Assembly: GCA_902826155.1 (NCBI GenBank)
Contig: CADEDU010000004.1
Span: forward strand, 1-19,435
Length of the DNA: 19,435 bases
Reading direction: 5' to 3'
Origin: an uncultured beta proteobacterium
GTDB lineage: Bacteria > Pseudomonadota > Gammaproteobacteria > Burkholderiales > SG8-39
Both the position numbers and the translations under genes were made by a program. How positions within the stretch are numbered: position 1 is the stretch's first letter; each line of letters starts with the position of its first letter. Below the pieces are notes generated by a model. It saw only the letters and a program-made list of their open reading frames with translations, had not been told where the DNA came from and did not search any database. Of this stretch, positions 13,853-19,435 are shown one piece after another.

Positions 13853-14977
13853 TCAGCGCTCGAGTCGATCGAGCCCGAGCTGGTGGCGCAGATCGGCCGT
13901 CGCCGCGGCCTTGTAGTCCTCCAGCGGGATGCCGGTCGCATCCGCGATCTTCACGACCGCATTGAATGACGCAACCACGGCGGCGGCATCGACCAGCGCG
14001 GCAGGGCCGAGTGTCCGGTGCAGCATCTCGCGCGTGCGCGCCCGCTCGTTCGCATCACCCTCGATCACGGCGGTGGCGAACTCGATGAGAAGCGACCCGT
14101 GAGGCACACCGCTCGCGCCGCCGTCGCCCCCGACGATGGCTTCGAGCGCGTACTGCTCACCGCTGTGTTGGCCGCTCGCACGGAGCAGCGCGCTGTGGCT
14201 TACCGTTCAGTAGTAGCAGCCGTTGAGCGATGAGACTCGTCCTGCCACCAGCTCCATCTGCGCATGCGAGAGCGCGCGAAATTCGTGGTCGAAGTCGCGA
14301 ATCTGCTGGTCCTTCAGATACAGCTCGACGTCCAGATCGAAGAAGGTCAGCACCTCCTGCGGGACCAGGCTGAGCGCCCGATGGATGTTCTTGTCGCCGT
14401 GCACGGAGAACGCATTGAGATCCGTGGGGGTGAGCGCGTCCGGGGCGACCGTGGGCACCCACGCGAGGTTGCGCTGCGCGCCTGGTGGCCGCGAGCGGAT
14501 CGGCGCCCCAGCGATCGGAGCAGGAAGCGGACGCTGCGGCAGGTCCAGCGCGCGATCGAAGGTATCGAGCGCGGTGATCACCGCCACGATACCGATCGCC
14601 TCGACGTAGTGCGTATCGGGCAAGCCTCGTTCGAGCAGAGATTCGATCCAACGGCGCGTGACGCGGCCGGCGTCGGTGGTGACGCGATGCACCGCTTCGA
14701 CGAGCCGGGGATCGATCTGTCCGAGTGAATCATGGGCGCCGTCCACCTGATAGGGCGAGAGCGCTTCCTTGCGGGTGCGGCACAGCGTGCATTGCACCGC
14801 GTGGCGCGACTCGGCCGCGATGGCCAGTCGCTGTTCGCCGGTGAACCACGTGCCCGCGCTCGCCAGCCGGTGCCACGCACGTTCGCGCTCGTAAGCGAGC
14901 GCGGGGCGCATCGCGTGAGCCAGCGCGGCAGGCAGCAGTGTGGCGGACGATCCGGTAGGCGCAGGCGCGGTGGTCAT
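13853..14977 (-). CDS. Two-domain AhpD-like selenoprotein (predicted, TGA read as Sec)
   Basis: One 374-residue frame interrupted only by TGA at 14207-14209 (codon 257). The C-terminal domain carries the AhpD/carboxymuconolactone-decarboxylase active site around the TGA: Glu242, Cys254, Sec257, His261, that is E-x11-C-x2-U-x3-H, the same spacing as Glu118, Cys130, Cys133 and His137 of mycobacterial AhpD. Sec would replace the peroxidatic cysteine. After the TGA, TVSHSALLRASGQHSG and VVASFNAVVKIADATG are family-like and the frame stays open for 117 codons. The N-terminal half seems to be a second, degenerate copy with Cys63-x2-Cys66 but no matching Glu or His. A thiol or selenol peroxidase role is inferred. 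A nonsense mutation or a TGC-to-TGA read error is the alternative; the SECIS-like hairpin argues against it. It lies 26 bp after the SDR gene, probably one operon. A start at ATG 14977 has a weak ribosome site. Confidence 0.75.
14171..14189 (-). promoter_or_regulatory. Candidate bacterial SECIS hairpin
   Basis: On the minus strand GCUGCUC (14189-14183), loop CGUGC (14182-14178), GAGCGGC (14177-14171) gives a 7-bp stem with one U-G pair. The loop begins 24 nt after the TGA and has G at its second position. Bacterial SECIS elements, as I recall the published pattern, have a small apical loop with G among its first two bases, about 16-37 nt from the UGA; this fits. It lies inside the coding frame, as bacterial SECIS elements do. 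Confidence 0.6.
14207..14209 (-). other. In-frame TGA, predicted selenocysteine codon (Sec257)
   Basis: The minus-strand codons read Asn-Gly-Cys-Tyr-Tyr-TGA-Thr-Val-Ser-His. The TGA falls exactly where AhpD relatives have the second cysteine of C-x2-C. Insertion of Sec would need SelA/SelB/SelC/SelD from elsewhere in the genome; none is in this window. Confidence 0.72.
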
Positions 14978-15003
14978 GGGAGTGGGCTTGGTGCGCGCGA
15001 CGG

Positions 15004-15834
15004 CTAAGACTGTCCGCCGCTGCAGTTGATGGTCTGTCCGGTGATGAACGATGCGTCATCGGAGGCCAGGAACGCGATCGCGGCCGCCTGTTCTTCCGGC
15101 GTACCTGAGCGCTTGATCGCCTGCTGATTGCGGATGTCGGCCATCATCGCCGCGCGGTACGAACGATACTCGTCGGTGTCGGGTGCGTCGGCAAGCACGC
15201 CGGGCTGCAAGGTGAGGCGCGAGGTCACGCCGTCTTTGACTTCAGTGCCGCCAGGAGCAACCGTGTTCACGCGGATGCCGTACGACCCGTACTCCATCGC
15301 CAGCACCTTGGTGAGCGCGAGTACGCCGCCTTTGCTCGCGGCATAGGGCAGGCGATGCAGGCCACGCGGCGACTGCGAACCCAGATTCACGATCGAGCCC
15401 GAGCGCTGTTCCATCATCACCGGCAGCACCGCCCGGCAGCACCATAGCGTTGGATACAGGCTGCGATCGATCTCCTGACGCACCTGTTCTTCAGTGTAGA
15501 GATGAAACGGCTGGACCCAGATGGTGCCGCCGACGTTGTTCACCAGCACGTCGATGCGGCCGAACGCGGCGAGAGTCTGCTGCACCAAGTCTTGTGCGCC
15601 CGCGAATGTGCTGACGTCGGCGAGCACCTTGATCGCGTCGACGCCATGCGCGCGTAACTCGTCGGCGGTGCGGGTGGCGCTTTCCTTGATGCGCTCGGCG
15701 ACGACGATCTTGCCGCCTTCGGCTCCGAGCCGCTTCGCCGCGGCCCGGCCGATGCCTTGTCCGGCGCCGGTGACGATGCACACCTTGTCTTTCAAGCGTC
15801 TTGCGCCCGCGGCGCGTGGATCCAACTCCGCCAT
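15004..15834 (-). CDS. Short-chain dehydrogenase, BenD-like (cis-diol carboxylate dehydrogenase type)
   Basis: A 276-residue classical SDR. TGAGQGIG (22-29) binds NAD(P), NNVGG (99-103) is the structural motif, and Tyr164-x3-Lys168 (PYAASKGG) with a serine near 153 form the active site. The strings NNVGGTIW, QPFHLY, SLYPTLWCCRAVLP and VAPGGTE closely follow BenD, the 1,6-dihydroxycyclohexa-2,4-diene-1-carboxylate dehydrogenase of benzoate degradation. No benABC oxygenase genes are beside it, so a different cis-diol or alcohol substrate is likely. ATG at 15834 has GAGG 7 nt upstream; the frame's ATG at 15876 would add 14 residues that look unlike the family. First gene of a probable operon with the AhpD-like selenoprotein; 137 bp divergent from the flavin monooxygenase. 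Confidence 0.85.
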   Translation of the reverse strand: MAELDPRAAGARRLKDKVCIVTGAGQGIGRAAAKRLGAEGGKIVVAERIKESATRTADELRAHGVDAIKVLADVSTFAGAQDLVQQTLAAFGRIDVLVNNVGGTIWVQPFHLYTEEQVRQEIDRSLYPTLWCCRAVLPVMMEQRSGSIVNLGSQSPRGLHRLPYAASKGGVLALTKVLAMEYGSYGIRVNTVAPGGTEVKDGVTSRLTLQPGVLADAPDTDEYRSYRAAMMADIRNQQAIKRSGTPEEQAAAIAFLASDDASFITGQTINCSGGQS

Positions 15835-15971
15835 GACTCGTCCTCGTCGATCGAGTGGGCGTTGTACTGCGCGCATCCCGAAAGATCAACCCGCGATGTT
15901 AAGCTCGTGCAGGCCCGCCTCACTTCATCCACTCGCACTACACAACTCGTTCTCCTCGCACGGCTCATCCA

Positions 15972-17138
15972 ATGTCCGATCGCCCCGCACCGATCAAGTT
16001 CGGCCTGTTCCACGGGCCGCATCACGCTACCAATCTCGATCCGACCTATTCGTTCCAGCGCGATCTGATGTTGATGGAGCACATCGATCGGCTCGGCTTC
16101 GATGAAGCGTGGATCGGTGAGCATCACTCCGGCGGTTTCGAGACGATCGCCTCGCCCGAAGTGTTCATCGCCGCCGCAGCGGAGCGCACGCGCCATCTGC
16201 GTCTGGGTACCGGCGTCAAGTCGCTGCCGTACCACCATCCCCTGATCGTCGCCGAGACCATGGCGCAGCTCGATCACATGACGCGCGGGCGAGTGCTGTT
16301 CGGTGCCGGGCCTGGCGCGCTGCCGAGCGACGCGCAGATGTTCGGGTTGACGCCGGCGGATCTGCGCCCGCGCATGGACGAGGCGCTCGATTGCATCGTG
16401 CCGCTGTTGCGCGGCGAAATGGTGACGAAGAAAACAAGCTGGTTCGAGCTCAAGGATGCGCGCCTCTCGGTGGGCTGCTACTCCAAGCCGACGATGGAGC
16501 TGGCCGTTACCTGCATGCGCTCGCCGGCCGGAGCCATTGCCGCGGGCAAGCATGGCGCGGGCGTGCTCGTGCTGGGTGGGGTCGACGACGCCTCCCTGGA
16601 GCATCATTTGGGCAACTGGAAGATCCACGAGGAAACGTGCGCCAAGCATGGTCATCGCGCGGATCGTTCGCGTTGGAGATTCACCATCCTCATGCACGTG
16701 GCCGAAACGCGCGAACAGGCGAAGAAGGATGTGCTGTACGGCCTGGAGCGCTGGATCGGTTATTCGAACGACATCGTGCCGGCGATCAGCCCGCCGCCGC
16801 GCGGCCTGCCCGATCCGGTGGCGTACATGCAGGAGAGCGGGCGCGCGATCGTTGGCTCGCCCGACGACGCGGTGCGCGAGATCGAGCGCATGCGCAGCAA
16901 GCTCGGCGGATTCGGCGGGCTGCTGGTGTTCCAGCACGACTGGGCCAACTGGCAGGCGACCCAGCGCAGTCTGGAGCTCATCGCCGAAGAGGTGCGTCCG
17001 CGCGTGAACGGCACCAACTGGCTGCGGCAAGACAGCTACGATCGAATCGCGCCGCGCAGCATCGAGAATCGCGATCTTGCCAAGCAGGGCATTGATGAAG
17101 CCAAGGCGCGATACGACGCGACGCGTCAGGCCAGATAA
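15972..17138 (+). CDS. LLM-class (luciferase-like) flavin-dependent monooxygenase
   Basis: A 388-residue TIM-barrel flavoprotein of the bacterial luciferase superfamily. IDRLGFDEAWIGEHHSGG is the classical second strand with the HH pair, HLRLGTGVKSLPYHHPLIVAE follows, MTRGRVLFGAGPG is the flavin-binding strand-turn, and GSPDDAVREIERM is the late conserved helix seen also in limonene monooxygenase-like members. Such enzymes use FMNH2 from a separate reductase to oxidise aldehydes, ketones, terpenes or sulfonates; the substrate is not evident. ATG at 15972 begins immediately before PIKFGLFHG, the usual first strand; no clear ribosome site. It is in the same frame as the next gene, separated by one TAA and four codons. 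Confidence 0.88.
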   Translation: MSDRPAPIKFGLFHGPHHATNLDPTYSFQRDLMLMEHIDRLGFDEAWIGEHHSGGFETIASPEVFIAAAAERTRHLRLGTGVKSLPYHHPLIVAETMAQLDHMTRGRVLFGAGPGALPSDAQMFGLTPADLRPRMDEALDCIVPLLRGEMVTKKTSWFELKDARLSVGCYSKPTMELAVTCMRSPAGAIAAGKHGAGVLVLGGVDDASLEHHLGNWKIHEETCAKHGHRADRSRWRFTILMHVAETREQAKKDVLYGLERWIGYSNDIVPAISPPPRGLPDPVAYMQESGRAIVGSPDDAVREIERMRSKLGGFGGLLVFQHDWANWQATQRSLELIAEEVRPRVNGTNWLRQDSYDRIAPRSIENRDLAKQGIDEAKARYDATRQAR

Positions 17139-17150
17139 GAGGACGCAACC

Positions 17151-17891
17151 ATGAGCACATCATTTCCCGCGGCGCTGCGCAGCGAACTGGCACCCACCGG
17201 CACGCTTCGAGTCGGCCTGAACTTCTCGAATTTTCTGTTGACCGCCAAGGATCCGGCCACCGGCGCCGCGCGCGGCATCGCGGCCGACATCGGCAAGGAG
17301 ATCGCCGATCGTGCCGGAGTACCGGTGACCTACATCGGCTTCGACTCGCCCGGTGCGATGGCCGATCGTGTGAACGACAACATTTGGGACATCGCGTTTC
17401 TCGGCGCGGAACCGGCCCGAGCGGCGCAGATCGCGTTCACCGCCGCGTACCTCGAGATCGAGTCGACCTACCTGGTGCCCGCCGGATCGCCGATCCGCAG
17501 CATCGATGAGGTCGATCGCGCGGGCGTGCGCATCTCGGTATCGAATCGCAGCGCCTACGAGCTGTATCTCAGCCGCACGATCAAGCACGCCACGCTGATG
17601 CGCGTCGACGGCATTGAGCCTTCGTACCAACAGTTCGTCGATCAGAAGCTGGAAGTGCTGGCCGGCTTGTTGCCGCGGCTGGTGAGCGATCGCGATCGGC
17701 TCCCTGGTTCGCGCATTCTCGAAGGCCGCTTCACCGCCGTGCAGCAAGCGATCGGCACGCCCAAGGCGCGCGCGCAAGTCGCGGCGTGGCTGAAGGAATT
17801 CGTTGAAGCATCGAAGGCCGCCGGCCTGATCCGGCAGATCATCGATCGCAACGGCGTGCGCGGGGTGTCGGTGGCGCCTGCGGCGGGCTAA
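17151..17891 (+). CDS. Substrate-binding protein fold (SBP_bac_3-like) without signal peptide
   Basis: A 246-residue protein with the periplasmic amino-acid-binding fold: GTLRVGLNFSNFLLT as first strand, GIAADIGKEIADRAGVPVTY, the domain-crossing WDIAFLGAEPARAAQIAFTA, and YLEIESTYLVPAGSPI. The fold begins at about residue 17 with no hydrophobic leader, so it is predicted to stay in the cytoplasm, unlike ABC-transporter receptors. GAGG lies 8 nt before the ATG, 12 bp after the monooxygenase stop, so the two are co-transcribed. It may sense or carry the monooxygenase substrate, or be an enzyme built on this fold; that is inference. Its stop overlaps the convergent dehydrogenase stop by 4 bp. Confidence 0.8.
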   Translation: MSTSFPAALRSELAPTGTLRVGLNFSNFLLTAKDPATGAARGIAADIGKEIADRAGVPVTYIGFDSPGAMADRVNDNIWDIAFLGAEPARAAQIAFTAAYLEIESTYLVPAGSPIRSIDEVDRAGVRISVSNRSAYELYLSRTIKHATLMRVDGIEPSYQQFVDQKLEVLAGLLPRLVSDRDRLPGSRILEGRFTAVQQAIGTPKARAQVAAWLKEFVEASKAAGLIRQIIDRNGVRGVSVAPAAG

Positions 17892-18958
17892 CGCGCGTTT
17901 TTCAGCCGCTCGCACAGCGCGGCGGTAAAGGCGCGTGTGCCGAGCGCGCCGCCAAGGTCGCGGGTGCGTGTGGCCGGGTCGGCCAGCATCGCATCGACTG
18001 CGCTGGTGACGATGCGCGCGGCGTCGCGGAAGCGCTCGCCATGCTTGGCTGCCAGCCACTCGAGCAGCATTCCCGCCGACAGAATGAGCGAGGTAGGATT
18101 GGCCAGATCCTTGCCGGCGATATCGGGCGCGGATCCGTGCTGGGCCTGCGCCATGCAGTGCGTGTCGCCGGCGTTGATCGACGCGGCCAGTCCCAGGCTG
18201 CCCGACAGCTCGGCCGCTTCATCGGACAGGATGTCCCCGTACATGTTGGTGGTGACGATCACGTCGAATCGCTGAGCGTCGCGCACCAGCAACGCCGCCA
18301 TCGAGTCGACGAGCTGCTCCTCGTAGGTCACGTCGGGAAATGCTTCCGCGATCTTGCGCACCTCGCGCAGGAACAGGCCTTCACTCACCTTCAGCACATT
18401 GGCCTTGTGCACGGCGGTGACCTTGCGGCGCCGGCCGCGTGCCAGCGTGAACGCTGTCTGCGCGATGCGTCCTGAGGCTTTCGCAGTGATCTTGCGAATC
18501 GACAGGGCCATGTCCGCGTCGGGCATGAACTCGCCGACGCCCCAGTGCATGTTGCGATCGGCGTAGAAGCCTTCGGTGTTTTCGCGCGCGATGATCAAGT
18601 CCATCGGCGTGCGTCCGTAGTGCGGCAGGCCGGCGCGCGAGGCGCTCGGTCGGATGTTCGCGTACAGGTCGAACACGATGCGGAACTCACCCGACACGTT
18701 GATGCCGCCGTCAGCGCGAGGCGGATACTCGGCGTGCGACACGGGCCCTAGCACGATGCCGTCCGCGCGCTGGGCCGCTTCGAGCGCAGGAGCGGGCAGG
18801 GTGGTGCCTTGTGCGCGCAACGCCTCCAACCCGATCGGATGCGTGGTGATCTCGAGACCGAGGCCGCAGCGATCGCTCAGGACGCGCAGCACTTCGGTGG
18901 TCGAGGCGTTGATTTCCGGGCCTATGCCGTCGCCGGGCAGCGCTGCGATGCGAGTCAT
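17888..18958 (-). CDS. Isocitrate/isopropylmalate dehydrogenase-family beta-decarboxylating dehydrogenase
   Basis: A 356-residue member of the family that oxidises and decarboxylates 2-hydroxy acids such as isopropylmalate, isocitrate, homoisocitrate or tartrate with NAD(P) and Mg/Mn. IAALPGDGIGPEI opens the fold; FDLYANIRPS contributes the substrate arginine; IIARENTEGFYADRN contains the active-site Tyr; AVHKANVLK the active-site Lys; MYGDILSDEAAEL the metal-binding aspartates; HGSAPDIAGKDLANPTSLILS the cofactor region. It lacks neighbours of leucine or lysine synthesis, so a tartrate- or malate-like catabolic substrate is likely. I start at ATG 18958, directly before the first beta strand, although the frame is open to 19117. 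It is divergent from the sulfatase gene over 130 bp. Confidence 0.88.
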   Translation of the reverse strand: MTRIAALPGDGIGPEINASTTEVLRVLSDRCGLGLEITTHPIGLEALRAQGTTLPAPALEAAQRADGIVLGPVSHAEYPPRADGGINVSGEFRIVFDLYANIRPSASRAGLPHYGRTPMDLIIARENTEGFYADRNMHWGVGEFMPDADMALSIRKITAKASGRIAQTAFTLARGRRRKVTAVHKANVLKVSEGLFLREVRKIAEAFPDVTYEEQLVDSMAALLVRDAQRFDVIVTTNMYGDILSDEAAELSGSLGLAASINAGDTHCMAQAQHGSAPDIAGKDLANPTSLILSAGMLLEWLAAKHGERFRDAARIVTSAVDAMLADPATRTRDLGGALGTRAFTAALCERLKNAR

Positions 18959-19088
18959 GTCGGAGTGAGATCCATGCGGGATGCGTTGGGGCCGGATGCT
19001 ACCGTGCGCCGACAGCCGCCGCGGGCTCCGACGATCGATGACCGCTGCGCCATCTACAATCACGTCGTCTTCCAACCGGAGCGCGCTA

Positions 19089-19435
19089 GTGTCTGCCCGT
19101 CCGAACTTCATTTTCATCGTGGCCGACGATCTCGGCTATGCCGATCTGGGCTGCTACGGCGCTCGTATCAAGGCCAGTCCGGTGCTCGATCGACTGGCGG
19201 CGGGCGGGCTGCGCTTCACCGATGGCTATTCGAATTCGCCGGTGTGCTCGCCCACGCGCTTCGGGCTCATCACCGGCCGCTATCAGTACCGGCTGCGCGG
19301 GGCGGCGGAAGAGCCGCTCAGCGATCGGGTCAAGAGCAATCTGTCGATCGGCTTGCCGCCGGAACATCCGACGCTGCCATCGCTGCTGAAGGATGCGGGC
19401 TATCGCACCGCGCTCGTGGGCAAATGGCATCTGGG
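19089..19435 (+). CDS. Type I (Cys-type) sulfatase, N-terminal fragment
   Basis: The first 115 codons of a sulfatase cut by the window end. FIFIVADDLGY (7-17) carries the paired metal-binding aspartates, and SPVCSPTRFGLITGRY (50-65) is the C-x-P-x-R signature in which Cys53 becomes formylglycine. KWHLG at the very end is also conserved. It hydrolyses sulfate esters once a formylglycine-generating enzyme has acted. GTG at 19089 has GGAG 7 nt upstream and a TACAAT at 19055-19060 that could be a -10 box; an in-frame ATG at 19038 would add 17 Ser/Thr-rich residues that do not look like a signal peptide. Without a leader in either version, a cytoplasmic place or a mis-set start both remain possible. 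Confidence 0.88.
   Translation, partial: MSARPNFIFIVADDLGYADLGCYGARIKASPVLDRLAAGGLRFTDGYSNSPVCSPTRFGLITGRYQYRLRGAAEEPLSDRVKSNLSIGLPPEHPTLPSLLKDAGYRTALVGKWHL

Noticed and set aside
13853..14107. A separate small gene starting at GTG 14107 (84 codons)
   Set aside because: It is in frame with the AhpD-like gene and begins in the middle of its C-terminal domain; the family motif just upstream (TVSH after the TGA) would be left without a start.
14207..14977. AhpD-like gene as a pseudogene ended by a nonsense codon
   Set aside because: Possible, but the only lesion is TGA at the exact Cys position, the rest of the frame is intact and a SECIS-like hairpin follows; recoding explains all three.
15792..17030. 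412-codon minus-strand frame opposite the flavin monooxygenase
   Set aside because: Antisense shadow; it also overlaps the start of the SDR gene, and its composition is not protein-like.
17160..18059. 299-codon minus-strand frame opposite the solute-binding-fold gene
   Set aside because: Shadow frame; it overlaps the 3' end of the dehydrogenase in another frame and lacks any motif.
1..19435. CRISPR arrays, insertion sequences, phage genes
   Set aside because: No regularly spaced repeats, transposase motifs, terminal inverted repeats or phage proteins were seen.

Overview
The window reads as a GC-rich betaproteobacterial chromosome segment, most likely Burkholderiales. The main reasons are three separate periplasmic receptors of the Bug/TctC family without any transporter membrane genes beside them, a LysR-controlled acyl-CoA gene set, and a BenD-like dehydrogenase. 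This placement is an inference from gene content; there is no rRNA or marker gene to prove it. Coding density is high and no insertion sequence, phage gene or CRISPR array is visible.

Layout. 1-372 (+) is the end of a SAM methyltransferase. 407-4908 (-) is a catabolic set: enoyl-CoA hydratase, feruloyl-CoA-synthase-like ligase (4-bp overlap with the hydratase), then a D-aminoacylase-type amidohydrolase. A divergent LysR regulator (4998-5930, +) probably controls it from an 89-bp shared region that holds an inverted repeat. Next come an OsmC-like protein (-), a prolyl-4-hydroxylase-like 2-oxoglutarate oxygenase (+), an alpha/beta hydrolase coupled to a Bug receptor (-), and a second Bug receptor (-). 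A tRNA-Arg(CCT) lies at 10579-10653 (-). Then a third Bug receptor with an FAH-family hydrolase (-), and a divergent lipoprotein-anchored bacterial expansin (13030-13845, +).

The most striking locus is 13853-15834 (-): a BenD-like short-chain dehydrogenase followed by an AhpD-like protein whose reading frame is broken by a single in-frame TGA at 14207-14209. Reading TGA as selenocysteine restores the complete AhpD catalytic signature E-x11-C-x2-U-x3-H, with Sec at the peroxidatic-cysteine position, and the frame then stays open with family-like sequence for another 117 codons. A 7-bp hairpin with a 5-nt loop starts 17 nt after the TGA and fits the bacterial SECIS pattern. I interpret this as a two-domain AhpD-like selenoprotein.

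The right end carries a luciferase-like flavin monooxygenase followed by a substrate-binding-fold protein without a signal peptide (+), an isocitrate/isopropylmalate-type dehydrogenase (-), and the start of a Cys-type sulfatase (+). As a whole the region looks like accessory catabolism of plant-derived aromatic and carboxylic compounds: hydroxycinnamate-type CoA chemistry, carboxylate receptors, FAH and BenD-like enzymes, plus an expansin that would act on plant cell walls.
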